DNA of 43,252 nt, taken from positions 1-43,252 of the forward strand of contig WFWY01000117.1 of assembly GCA_015490895.1 (NCBI GenBank). The letters run 5' to 3'. The notes under the pieces are model-generated. The model was not told where the DNA came from, made no database searches, and worked only from the letters and a program-made list of their open reading frames with translations. Source of the stretch: Thiotrichaceae bacterium. Lineage in GTDB: Bacteria > Pseudomonadota > Gammaproteobacteria > Thiotrichales > Thiotrichaceae. The translations under genes and the position numbers were made by a program. This document shows, piece after piece, positions 16,761-26,843 of this stretch; the stretch's first letter is position 1; each line of letters opens with the position of its first letter.

Positions 16761-17852
16761 CTAGAGTTCTGGTGGAATCAGCTTGCCAATTTCCTCAACA
16801 TGACGGGCACTTTTCCAGTCTTCCATGCCTTCCGTCCACACCAGGGAGTCTGGTGTGAGCTTGCCATCCTTGATGAGGATTCTGATGGCAGCAAGGTCAT
16901 GCGGCCCTGTTGCCTTGTCATCAATAGCAACATGCCAGAGTGTTTGTGTGGGTAGTGGGGGGGGTGGTGTAGCGGGTGTTTGCCCGTCTTTACCTGTAGC
17001 AGGTGATGAGGGGGTATTGAGTGAATCTGCCATTTTATTGGCCATGGCGAATCCCATACCCATATCCATGGCGCTTGAAGCACTGCCACCTGTGCCAAGT
17101 GCTTCTGCTGACTGGTATTTAATGTATTGATCAAGGTCTCCAACCATTCCCATACTGACCCGCTTGTCCAGTGCTTCTTCGACACTGGATGGCAGGGAGA
17201 TGTTTTCTACCAGAATCTTGGTAAGTTCCAGACCATATTCTTCGAATTCGGAAGAGATAGTGTCTGTTAAGTATTTGCCCAGTTGATCATAGTTGGCAGC
17301 CAGATCCAGTACGGGGATCTTTGAGCTGCCTGCAATATTGGTAAATCGGGAGATGATCAGGTTGCGTAATTGGTCACTGATTTCATCTACGGTAAAGTGG
17401 CCATCGGTACCCGCTATTTCACGGATGAACTTCACGGGGTCTTTAATGCGTATAGCATAGGTTCCAAAAGCACGTAACCGGACACCACCAAACTCTTCAT
17501 CACGAATCATAATGGGGTTTTTTGTGCCCCATTTCAGATCAACAAACTGTTTGGTACTGCAAAAGTAGATTTCCGCCTTGAAGGGGCTTTGTAGTCCATG
17601 ATCCCAGTGTTGAATAGTTGATAAAATGGGCAGGTTTTTGGTTTCGAGTTCATACATGCCCGGTTCAATCACATCAGCGACTTCGCCTTCATTAACAAAG
17701 ACAGCGACCTGTGATTCTCGCACAGTCAGTTTTGCACCGTACTTTATTTCGTTACCATAGCGCTCGAAGCGGTAGATCAGGGTATCATGACTGTCATCTG
17801 TCCATTCTATGATGTCAATGAACTCACCGAATAGTTTGTCGAATAGTCCCAT
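16761..17852 (-). CDS. SPFH-domain protein with C-terminal GYF_2 domain
   Basis: 363 residues. Residues 1-240 form an SPFH/band-7-like domain of the YdjI or virion-core-protein type (MGLFDKLFGEFIDIIEW start, VNEGEVADVIEPGMYEL). A Gly/Ser/Met-rich and then Pro-rich linker (250-303) leads to a GYF_2-type domain (304-358) with WHVA, GP, LTPDSLVWTEGMEDWKSA. GYF_2 domains bind proline-rich or partner peptides. There is no transmembrane helix, so membrane association would be peripheral. AGAGGT lies 7 bases before ATG, and the gene begins 2 bases after telA stops. B. subtilis YdjI works with PspA; no pspA is seen here. Confidence 0.8.
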   Translation of the reverse strand: MGLFDKLFGEFIDIIEWTDDSHDTLIYRFERYGNEIKYGAKLTVRESQVAVFVNEGEVADVIEPGMYELETKNLPILSTIQHWDHGLQSPFKAEIYFCSTKQFVDLKWGTKNPIMIRDEEFGGVRLRAFGTYAIRIKDPVKFIREIAGTDGHFTVDEISDQLRNLIISRFTNIAGSSKIPVLDLAANYDQLGKYLTDTISSEFEEYGLELTKILVENISLPSSVEEALDKRVSMGMVGDLDQYIKYQSAEALGTGGSASSAMDMGMGFAMANKMADSLNTPSSPATGKDGQTPATPPPPLPTQTLWHVAIDDKATGPHDLAAIRILIKDGKLTPDSLVWTEGMEDWKSARHVEEIGKLIPPEL

Positions 17853-17854
17853 AT

Positions 17855-19063
17855 TTATACCTCTTTTTTCCCATTCTCTAGTTGCTGGGGGTTTTCCAGC
17901 TTTGTAGCTTGTTCTTCGGCACGTGCTTTGGCAGCAAGCATGGCTTCATGTAATTCGGTTTCCATTTCAGTTAGTTCGGCAACGGCTTTATGCCGGGCAG
18001 CCCGGCCTTCTTCGGCAATTTGCAGGCTGTCATTAATCGTTGCGATGAGGGAATCATTGGCTTTTCGTACAGATTCAATATCAAAAACACCTCGTTCTAT
18101 CTGCTTACGTACTTCAAGATTACCCTGTTGCAAGTTCTCGGCATTTGATTCTAACAGCTCATTCGTCAGGTCGGTGGCATTTTTGACCGAGTCTGCCGCA
18201 TCACTCATACGAAAAATAGTGACAGCTTGCGCTAGCTGATTTTTCCATAGAGGGACAGTATTGATCAAGGTTGAGTTGATTTTCGAGATCAGGGATTTGT
18301 CGTTCTCCTGTACCAGTCTGATGCTGGGCAGGCTTTGCATGGCAACCTGTCGGGTCAGACGCAGATCGTGTACGCGTCGCTCCAGGTCGTCCCGGGCACT
18401 ACGCATATCCCGGAGTTCTTGTGCCAATAGCATATCTTCCTTGTTTGCTTTGGCTTTTTCAGCCATTTCGGGCAGTATTTCGGTGTTCAGTTGTTCCAGC
18501 TTTTTCTCTCCTGCAGCAATATACAGTTCCAGCTTGTGGAAATAGTCCAGGTTAGCCTCATACAATTTATCCAGAGAGATGATATCGGTTAGCAGCTGTG
18601 TCTTGTGCTCTTCCAGGTTGTCCGTGATGACGTTGATCTGTTTGCGTACGTCATCGTATTTGCTGAGGAATTCGGCGACAGGCTTGGCTTTGCCGAAGAG
18701 TCGGCTGAAGAAACCGGGCTTACGGGTAGGGTCGAGCTGGTCAATGTCAAAGCCTTTGATGGCAACAACTATTTCATTCAGGGAACGACTGGCATTGCCA
18801 AGATCCTTGTTTTTTACCCCTTCAAGCATGTTTTCGGAGATCGTGCTCATATCCTCCTGCGCTTGTGTGCCAAAAAACAGGATAGAGTTTCTGTCTTTCA
18901 GGTCGATTTCCTCCATAATGGGGGTAATGAGGTTTTTATCTTCCTCGGATGCTTCATCATAAGCAATGATATCACTGGATATATCCTGGTCACTGGTTAG
19001 TTCTGTACCCGCAATGATTTCGGCTTCTGTTGTCGTTGTCTCTGTTTGTTGCTTGTCAGACAT
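17855..19063 (-). CDS. TelA/KlaA-family protein
   Basis: 402 residues with the TelA (toxic anion resistance) family pattern. After an acidic disordered N-terminus comes KGFDIDQLDPTRKPGFFSRL, a family-typical segment, then long coiled coils (about 170-255 and 290-395). It is soluble and probably associates with membrane partners. The family was named for tellurite resistance on plasmids but is widespread in chromosomes, where B. subtilis YaaN pairs with XpaC, as here. AGGAG lies 6 bases before ATG. The likely role is envelope or membrane stress tolerance; tellurite itself is not implied. Confidence 0.85.
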   Translation of the reverse strand: MSDKQQTETTTTEAEIIAGTELTSDQDISSDIIAYDEASEEDKNLITPIMEEIDLKDRNSILFFGTQAQEDMSTISENMLEGVKNKDLGNASRSLNEIVVAIKGFDIDQLDPTRKPGFFSRLFGKAKPVAEFLSKYDDVRKQINVITDNLEEHKTQLLTDIISLDKLYEANLDYFHKLELYIAAGEKKLEQLNTEILPEMAEKAKANKEDMLLAQELRDMRSARDDLERRVHDLRLTRQVAMQSLPSIRLVQENDKSLISKINSTLINTVPLWKNQLAQAVTIFRMSDAADSVKNATDLTNELLESNAENLQQGNLEVRKQIERGVFDIESVRKANDSLIATINDSLQIAEEGRAARHKAVAELTEMETELHEAMLAAKARAEEQATKLENPQQLENGKKEV

Positions 19064-19204
19064 GGTCTACTCCTGTCCTGGTGATAAGAGGTTGATGCCC
19101 TTTTTCTGCTTGTTAACAGGGAGCAGGAAAGGGCCGGAAAGATTACAGGTGTCGTTATCAATTCATGTGATGCACGAGGTTCCAATAAATGGAAGCGATG
19201 TTTT

Positions 19205-20059
19205 TTATGTGATTCCTTCCTGCTTTAGCTGTGTTTCCAGCACTTCAATTTGTACGTCAAGATCAAAGCGGTCGTTTTCTTTTAGCCTGGTATGTTGTGT
19301 ATCAAAGGTTTCTTCAATGGACTCCAGTACACGAATAAAGTTGGCATCCAGCGTGTCTGTAGTGGCATCTCGGCGATGAGTCTCAGCATATTTTTGTGTG
19401 ACACGCTCGGCTCCTGAAAGGTAGACTTTGAGAAACTTGCGTGCTCTTTGCAAGTCTCTGGGGTCTTCCTCGATGACGTTCAGTATTTCCCGTGCCTTGT
19501 CGATAATGCGATCAAGGCGACGTTTTAGATCCAGGTTCTTGATACTGCGTTTGGCATTTTCCAGTCCTGATATTTTAATCTCGGCGGCTTCCAGCGCGTC
19601 AATCACTTCTTCGGCTGTGACACCAAGGGAAACACTCCCCGTTTTATTTTTGCGTGGATCCAGTCCATAGGAAAACATGAACCCCAGCAACGCGGCCCCC
19701 CCCATGAGAATACTACTAAAGAGGGGTTGCGGCGTGGTGAAATAGGCCGTGAGTCCGGTTGTAATGGCGAGGATAATGGCGGCAACTGTTTTATAGGGGG
19801 TGCCGGGTGCACGGGCGAATTTTTTTCTTTCAAAGCTGGATTCTATTTTTAATCCATGACGGGCAATGATTGCAGCAACGGTAAAGCCTGCAAAGGAGGT
19901 ACCTAATACTATAGTTTTCCAGAAGTTTCCCTGTATCAGTGAAATAATGGCGGCTATCAGGATGGGCACGGGTAAAAAATAAAGCAGGACACCCTTGAGG
20001 CCGTAGCGTACTTCATGGACCACATCAGCTGTTGAATTGATGCGTTTTATTTTAGACAT
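19205..20059 (-). CDS. XpaC-like membrane protein
   Basis: 284 residues. Helical hydrophobic segments at about 23-42, 49-66, 92-110 and 115-132 form an N-terminal membrane domain. A cytosolic helical C-terminal half follows with the XpaC-family region (TAEEVIDALEAAEIKISGLE...). XpaC is annotated as a 5-bromo-4-chloroindolyl phosphate hydrolysis protein in Bacillus, but its biochemistry is not established. Adjacency to a telA gene is the classic context. A 141-base gap separates it from telA, with no obvious terminator. A 32-residue membrane ORF precedes it. Confidence 0.75.
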   Translation of the reverse strand: MSKIKRINSTADVVHEVRYGLKGVLLYFLPVPILIAAIISLIQGNFWKTIVLGTSFAGFTVAAIIARHGLKIESSFERKKFARAPGTPYKTVAAIILAITTGLTAYFTTPQPLFSSILMGGAALLGFMFSYGLDPRKNKTGSVSLGVTAEEVIDALEAAEIKISGLENAKRSIKNLDLKRRLDRIIDKAREILNVIEEDPRDLQRARKFLKVYLSGAERVTQKYAETHRRDATTDTLDANFIRVLESIEETFDTQHTRLKENDRFDLDVQIEVLETQLKQEGIT

Positions 20060-20072
20060 GATTGGTCTGCCG

Positions 20073-20171
20073 TCAGGTGGCTATCAGGTAATACAGTGCC
20101 TGTATCGAGACAACCCCAACACTAGCCAAAAGAAGTAATAAGCCAAGTAGTTTTTTAAGTATGTAGGGCAA
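20073..20171 (-). CDS. Small single-span membrane protein (32 aa)
   Basis: A TTG-initiated frame preceded by AAGAGGA at a good 7-base spacing encodes 32 residues: a short basic start (PYILKK), one hydrophobic helix (LLGLLLLLASVGVVSI) and a short tail ending LIAT. It ends 13 bases before the XpaC-like gene in the same direction, so it could be the first gene of that operon. Its composition is what is expected of a real small membrane protein, but a short frame like this can arise by chance. Confidence 0.45.
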   Translation of the reverse strand: MPYILKKLLGLLLLLASVGVVSIQALYYLIAT

Positions 20172-20206
20172 GCGTTATCCTCTTGTTAATGATACTTCAA
20201 AAGTAT

Positions 20207-20260
20207 GCATCTGAGTATAGCATCTGGTGATGTATTCAACAGGGCTATTCGATCAGATGC
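20207..20260. promoter_or_regulatory. Inverted repeat upstream of the XpaC/TelA operon
   Basis: The perfect 8-base arms GCATCTGA (20207-20214) and TCAGATGC (20253-20260) are separated by 38 bases, with an inner ATAG/CTAT pair. It lies just upstream of the small-ORF start and could be a repressor site or a hairpin. The adjacent ATACTT-CAA-AAGTAT is a second small hairpin. Confidence 0.35.
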
Positions 20261-20355
20261 AACTGTAGTATATGGGCTTATCTTTATATATAAGCATTTA
20301 CCTGAATAATCAAGCAGATTGGTAGAATTTGGGATAAGTGGCCGAAGCGGCAGGG

Positions 20356-20529
20356 CCAGGAGCCTGTCTGGAAACTAGGAAGTTACTGCAAACCCCATGA
20401 GTATCATAATCTGAATCTGAGCTTATTGAAATTATTAAATAGCGGTGGCTATTCGCCTCTTCCAATAATCTCACCTTATGATGCTCCTGTGATTTTCGCT
20501 ACACCTCCTATTCTCGGACAGGCTCCTGG
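20356..20529 (+). repeat. Dispersed inverted-terminal repeat element, copy D (reference)
   Basis: The best-preserved copy, 174 bp. The outer 13 bases are perfect inverted repeats (CCAGGAGCCTGTC / GACAGGCTCCTGG) and the match continues imperfectly inwards. The interior includes CTGAGCTTATTGAAATTATT, GGCTATTCGCCTCTTCC and ATCTCACCTTATGATGCTCC. It lies alone in the 575-base gap between the small ORF and the ferredoxin gene. The rest of that gap (20261-20355, 20530-20746) holds no gene I can support. Confidence 0.9.
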
Positions 20530-20704
20530 AACCGGTTGATAATTATTTTTTCAGACATAAATTAAGTAGAATTAAATAAAGTAGGGTTTTGTCGGAGCTA
20601 CCTGATAGAATCGCGAAAATTGTATTAGCCGATTGCTTGATTGTTGTTGTGTCTGTTTGTTTAACAGGGCAAATGGCGGAAATCTTCTGCTGTAAACATT
20701 ATAG

Positions 20705-22360
<1,656 letters not shown>

Positions 22361-22364
<4 letters not shown>

Positions 22365-23488
22365 TGGGGCTTGCCCCCTTGTGGAGAGTGTTCGGAGAGT
22401 AGCGTCACGAATTGATCCAGCGCTGTTGAAATGGTAGGCAGTGGGGGAGCCAGGTTTTGCATATCCAGTTGTTGCAAGTCAGCAATCCAGGGTTTGGCAA
22501 CAGAGGGGGCATAATACGTGTTTAGCATGTCTTCCAGTTTTTTAATATGTTCGTGATAGGCTTTATTATGACGTTGCATTAATAGTAAACGCAAGGATTC
22601 CAGGCGTAACTTTAAGAGTAAATCTATACGCTCCTTGTTGCTTTTATCCAGCACATACCGTGGGGGGTCTGTTTGCTTGCGTATTGTAATGGATTCATTC
22701 AGGTATTTTTTCACCTTACCGGGAAAGCTGTTGGTTTCCTCTATTTCAAATAGCGAAATTTCCTTACTGTTGGGCAATTCTTTTTCAATTTGAGCCAGAG
22801 GTTTAATCGCGTTTTCCAGTTTAGTTATCCGGTTTGATAGTTTTTCGATATCGGGCAGTGGAAACTGTTGTAGCCTGGCAATATCTTCAGCCAGTTTTTC
22901 TCTCACTGGCAGCCATTGTGGCGAACCGAGTTGAATCAGCAGCTGGTCTGCTTCTTCCAGCAAGGCCAGTGCGCTTTTCTTGTCATAGTTCATGTTGAGG
23001 CGTCGTTGTGCTGTTTCCAGTAAAAAGCGTATCTCGCTGAGTAGTGGCAGGGGGTTGTGGTCGGAAGTTTTTATTTGTTGTTGCAGGGTGAGTTCGGCGA
23101 TTTGGTCAGTAACTGTTTTTGCTGAATACGCTGTTTTTTCACGAATCTGATCCAGTTCCTGCAGGGAGCTGGCCAGGCGTTGTTCGGCGGCTGATGATGT
23201 TTCTTCAAAATACTCACGAAGTGTTTCTACGTGGGCTTTATTGGCAGTTTGTTCAAGCTGTTGTTGGAGGCTCTGTATTTCGGTTAGAGCAAGTTTGGCC
23301 TTATCATGGATGCGTAGCCAGTGTTTATAGCCAACAGTAATACCCAGAACAGTAAAAAATAAAGCCAGAAAAGCGATGGATAATGCAAGCCTGGAGTTTT
23401 TATGCGTTTCGGCGGTGCGTTGTTCGGCCGCTGTATTGGGGGTATCTGAGGTGTTTGTATCTGTGTGATCCGGGTCTGTGTAATTCAA
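22361..23488 (-). CDS. hemX: HemX-family membrane protein
   Basis: 375 residues. An acidic, Thr-rich cytosolic N-terminus (1-30) precedes one transmembrane helix (about 33-53), then a long coiled coil (about 60-125). The HemX domain has EIRFLLETAQRRLNM and SALALLEEADQLL. It was once annotated as a uroporphyrinogen methyltransferase, but no SAM-binding motif is present. It is probably a scaffold for HemCD/HemY. It lies 97 bases after hemD and overlaps hemY by 4. Confidence 0.92.
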
Positions 23489-23585
23489 TGTGGTTTATCC
23501 TGTCGTTTATAGGCTACAGTTTTACCCTGTTTGTTGACCTGGAGGCTCCGAGTAACTCCTGTTTCCAGGTGTTTTGTGGGATACA

Positions 23586-24377
23586 TCAGAGCCCGTCATG
23601 GTTGTCGTGTTGCTTCTTCCAGGCTAGCACAGCATCCAGCATGTTTTCATCAGATGGATTTTTGGCCGCCCACACCGGGTTGCCCCGTTGCTGTTTAATT
23701 AATGCATTGTGGATGCGTTTACTACCTGCCAGCAAAGTGGCGCTTCCTAGCCAGGGAGGAGGTTCGTCATGCAGTAGTGAAAACAGGTTTTCACTACTCT
23801 CCACACTTGTCAGGGTGATTATATCAATTTTTGTGGCTTGCAGGGCTGTTCGTAATGAACGGTCTGGAATGGGTTGTTTACGTTGGTACACTGGCAGGGT
23901 AAAAATATTGGCACCACGTGCTTTCAGCGTCTGCTGTAATTGTTGGCGCCCACCTTCCCCTTTAATGATGAGAATGTTCTTTTGTCGCACTGTTTTCAGT
24001 TCGGCGAGTGCCAGCAGGCTTTCACTGTTAAACATTTTTTCAGGTTGCAGAGTCACCGGTATATGGGCGGCTTCCAGGTGTTGTGCAGTCTTTTTTCCTA
24101 TGGCTACAACTTTGCAACGGAGTTGGCCTGGTACGGGATAGAGAAATGTGTTTATCCAGGGCTGGGCATGTTGTACGGCATTGCTACTGGTAAAAATAAT
24201 CAGGTCACAGCTTGTGGGAAGTGATGATTTATCTGGCAGGAGAGGGTGTATTTCAATGACTGGGAGGTGGTGAACGGTTGCCCCCTGCTGTTGTAATAGC
24301 CGGCAAAAATTCTCAGCCTGGTGTTGGGGGCGGGTGACCAGTACAGAGCAATGACGTAATGGGGTGCTGGTTTTCAA
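23586..24377 (-). CDS. hemD: Uroporphyrinogen-III synthase
   Basis: 263 residues of the HEM4 family, converting hydroxymethylbilane to uroporphyrinogen III. The two-lobed fold can be followed through VLVTRPQHQAENFCRLL at the N-terminus, IFTSSNAVQHA and AIGKKTAQHL in the first pass, and LTSVESSENLFSLL, then GSKRI and NPSDENMLDAVL in the second. Sequence conservation in this family is always low; position right after hemC (2-base gap) secures the call. Confidence 0.95.
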   Translation of the reverse strand: MKTSTPLRHCSVLVTRPQHQAENFCRLLQQQGATVHHLPVIEIHPLLPDKSSLPTSCDLIIFTSSNAVQHAQPWINTFLYPVPGQLRCKVVAIGKKTAQHLEAAHIPVTLQPEKMFNSESLLALAELKTVRQKNILIIKGEGGRQQLQQTLKARGANIFTLPVYQRKQPIPDRSLRTALQATKIDIITLTSVESSENLFSLLHDEPPPWLGSATLLAGSKRIHNALIKQQRGNPVWAAKNPSDENMLDAVLAWKKQHDNHDGL

Positions 24378-24379
24378 TG

Positions 24380-25309
24380 TCAGGTATGGATGCCAACGGC
24401 CTGCAACGCAGCATCGCCTCCTTGTGACAAAATGTCTTCAGCAACGCTAATTCCAATCGCTTCACCATCTTCAGCAGGCCCCTTTTTTTCGCTGCGAAAC
24501 AGGGTAGAACCATCAGGAAACCCTACCAGACCACGGAGTCGTAATGTGTTTCCCTCAAGTTCGGCATAACTTGCGATGGGAACCTGGCAGCCGCCATTTA
24601 GGCGGGTATTCATGGCTCTTTCTGCCTGTACGCGCAATGCAGTGGCCTGATGGTTCAGAGGCGCAATCAGGCTGTTTACACGTTCATCATCCAGTCGGCA
24701 TTCAATACCAATGGCTCCCTGGCCTACTGCTGGCAGGCTGCGCCCTGTTGGGATAGCCTGGGTAATACGATTGGCATACCCCAGGCGTTTTAAGCCCGCG
24801 CTGGCAAGGATAATTGCATCAAAATTCCCGTCATCCAGTTTATTGAGGCGTGTGTTGACGCTGCCTCGCAGATCCATGATACGAAGATCAGGCTGCTGCT
24901 CTCTTAATTGTGTTTGTCGCCGCAGGCTACAGGTGCCAATACGTGCATTATCGGGTAATTCATCCAGCGTGCGAAACTGATTGGAGACAAATGCATCTCG
25001 TGGATCTTCACGTTCTAGAATTACTGGCAGATACAGGCCAGCGGGAAAATCAACCGGTACGTCTTTCATGGAGTGGACAGCAATATCAGCTCTCCCTTCC
25101 AGTATCCCTGTTTCCAGCTCCTTGACGAATAAACCTTTGCCGCCAACTTTAGCCAGTGGCGTGTCCAGAATTTTATCGCCTTTTGTTGTCATGGTTACAA
25201 GTTCGACCTGTAGACCGGGGTGATGGGATTGTAACTGGCGAGCAACTTCATTGGCTTGCCACAGTGCCAGAGGGCTTTTACGGGTAGCGATTCGCAGGAT
25301 GTCAGACAT
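24380..25309 (-). CDS. hemC: Porphobilinogen deaminase (hydroxymethylbilane synthase)
   Basis: 309 residues; condenses four porphobilinogens into hydroxymethylbilane. The start at [20 protein letters not shown] fits the family; the frame is open 39 codons further upstream but that sequence is not family-like. [24 protein letters not shown] and the dipyrromethane-cofactor Cys241 in NGGCQVP are all visible. It opens the hemCDXY operon. A strong hairpin sits 33 bases upstream of the start. Confidence 0.97.
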   Translation of the reverse strand: MSDILRIATRKSPLALWQANEVARQLQSHHPGLQVELVTMTTKGDKILDTPLAKVGGKGLFVKELETGILEGRADIAVHSMKDVPVDFPAGLYLPVILEREDPRDAFVSNQFRTLDELPDNARIGTCSLRRQTQLREQQPDLRIMDLRGSVNTRLNKLDDGNFDAIILASAGLKRLGYANRITQAIPTGRSLPAVGQGAIGIECRLDDERVNSLIAPLNHQATALRVQAERAMNTRLNGGCQVPIASYAELEGNTLRLRGLVGFPDGSTLFRSEKKGPAEDGEAIGISVAEDILSQGGDAALQAVGIHT

Positions 25310-25341
25310 GGTTATCAGGCGTGCTGGAAGAGGAAGAGAGA

Positions 25342-25375
25342 CTGTACTGTATCTTGGAGCAAGATTCCAGTACAG
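25342..25375 (-). promoter_or_regulatory. Hairpin in the hemC leader
   Basis: The arms CTGTACTG (25342-25349) and CAGTACAG (25368-25375) pair perfectly for 8 bp. ATCTTG/CAAGAT adds 6 bp after a small internal loop, closed by GAG. On the minus strand it lies between dodecin and hemC. It is followed by a pyrimidine-rich run but no clear U-tract, so it may be a weak terminator for dodecin or a leader structure of the hem operon. Confidence 0.55.
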
Positions 25376-25472
25376 CAATGGTACTGATAACCTGGTACTC
25401 TCAATGCTTGATAACGGTTTTGTCACCCCGTCCCATGAACCTGCTCTGACTTTTCCGTTGTCTCCGGTTGGT

Positions 25473-25506
25473 CGGGCATCGAGGGGGTTATCTGTTTCGA
25501 TGCCCG
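25473..25506 (-). terminator. Possible terminator hairpin after dodecin
   Basis: The perfect 10-bp stem CGGGCATCGA / TCGATGCCCG has a 14-base loop and sits 30 bases downstream of the dodecin stop. No U-tract follows on the minus strand, so intrinsic termination is uncertain. Confidence 0.45.
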
Positions 25507-25535
25507 GTTTATTGAGCAGGGCAATTTATGCGGTA

Positions 25536-25739
25536 TTAGTCATCCAGAATAAAGGTGATTTTCATCCGTACGATGTAATCAGAGATGGCACCATCCCGGA
25601 CTTTTACCTGATGGTCTGCTACCCAGGCACTTTGTATGTTTTTTAGTGTTTTGTTAGCACGGGAAATACCATTTTCGACGGCATCATCAAAGCTTTTTGA
25701 GGACGAAGAGGTGATTTCGGTTATTTTTGCTACAGACAT
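25536..25739 (-). CDS. Dodecin
   Basis: A 67-residue flavin-binding protein that assembles into dodecameric shells buffering FMN/FAD or lumichrome. The sequence is family-typical: VAKITEITSSSSKSFDDAVE, then N-I-Q-S-A-W39-V with the Trp that stacks on the flavin, and DHQVKV with the Gln that contacts it, ending in RMKITFIL. The ATG at 25739 has TTGGAG about 9 bases upstream; a longer frame to 25781 is unlikely. It may be co-transcribed with hemC or terminated by the hairpins between them. Confidence 0.92.
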   Translation of the reverse strand: MSVAKITEITSSSSKSFDDAVENGISRANKTLKNIQSAWVADHQVKVRDGAISDYIVRMKITFILDD

Positions 25740-25988
25740 ATTTGAAACTCCAATAGTGATTGTCACAGTGAGTATAGACACTAATTGTTAAATTGCATGT
25801 GTATCTACTGATGGTGCGACTAGCGTTAGTGATTTTTTGCCGAAGACGAGGGCTCAATTTATTCTGTTCAAAGATTCGACACTGCCGTAAGATGCAGGGG
25901 CAGGAAATCAGTTAGTTTTTCAGGCATAGTTACCCGGCGTGTTTCCTTCCGCATGGTACAAGAGTTGATCTAAAATAAAAGGATGTTA

Positions 25989-26828
25989 ATGATGAGTGAC
26001 GGTTTGTTTAAACGGCTGGATATTAAAATTCTAATCGTATCTTTATTTTTCTTGCCTGTGGTCGGGTGTGGTGATGAGTCATCCGGCATGCCGGACAGGC
26101 AAGGTTTATCCAGTCCAGATACATCACCTGTCCCGGCAGCTTCATCGGCACCCTCGCCATTTACCCCGGCTGATCCTGCATCAACGGTACCTGATCCTGT
26201 GTCCACCCCTTCACCTTCTCAAGCTACATCAAGGGTTATACGTATCTTGCCATTGGGAGATTCAATCACACAGGGTGGTGATGGTTATCCCAGTTATCGT
26301 CGTAGCCTATGGATGATGTTATCCGGGTTCAAGGTTGATTTTATCGGTAGCCACAACAGTTTCAATGGAAGCTCGCCCTATACGGACTTTGATCTTGATA
26401 ATGAAGGGCATTGGGCCTGGGAAGCTGGTGAGCTGGATAACAGTTTGAATAGCTGGTTAGATGGTTATACCCCGGATATTGTGTTGTTGCATGCAGGAAC
26501 AAACGATGTCGATCGGGGACAAAGTAACAGCAGCACCACCGCTGAGTTGGAAAGTATTATTGACAAGTTAAGAGCGAAAAATTCTGCTGTTATCATTTTA
26601 ATGGCAAAGTTGATACCTATGCGGCATCGGGACACTACCGATATTAATCAGGACATTGAAGTACTGGCGGCTGAGAAAAGTACGGCAGTCTCTCCCGTAG
26701 TGATTGTTGATCAGTATACCGGTTACAATCCGGCTACGGATAACCATGATAACTACCATCCTAATACTCAGGGGGAAGAAAAAATGGCCAGGCAATGGTT
26801 TGCGGCATTGCAGGCATTTTTACCCTGA
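25989..26828 (+). CDS. SGNH/GDSL hydrolase lipoprotein (CE3-like esterase)
   Basis: 279 residues. The signal sequence ends LPVVGC, with the lipidated Cys at 27. A 55-residue Ser/Pro/Ala-rich linker (about 30-83) tethers an SGNH domain. Block I is PLGDSITQG with nucleophile Ser92, block III is HAGTNDV (Asn172), and block V is DNYHPN with Asp254 and His257. The PLGDSIT form and NEGHWAWEAGEL resemble carbohydrate-esterase family 3 enzymes that deacetylate polysaccharides. Three nearby ATGs (25983, 25989, 25992) share AAAAGG; the first is too close to it. It is convergent with the phosphatase gene. The substrate is unknown. Confidence 0.82.
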   Translation: MMSDGLFKRLDIKILIVSLFFLPVVGCGDESSGMPDRQGLSSPDTSPVPAASSAPSPFTPADPASTVPDPVSTPSPSQATSRVIRILPLGDSITQGGDGYPSYRRSLWMMLSGFKVDFIGSHNSFNGSSPYTDFDLDNEGHWAWEAGELDNSLNSWLDGYTPDIVLLHAGTNDVDRGQSNSSTTAELESIIDKLRAKNSAVIILMAKLIPMRHRDTTDINQDIEVLAAEKSTAVSPVVIVDQYTGYNPATDNHDNYHPNTQGEEKMARQWFAALQAFLP

Positions 26829-26843
26829 TTTTTGCGATACCTG

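Noticed and set aside
20537-20551. Fur-box-like TGATAATTATTTTTT upstream of the ferredoxin gene
   Set aside because: Only one half matches; the other is a T-run, and it is about 200 bases from the start codon.
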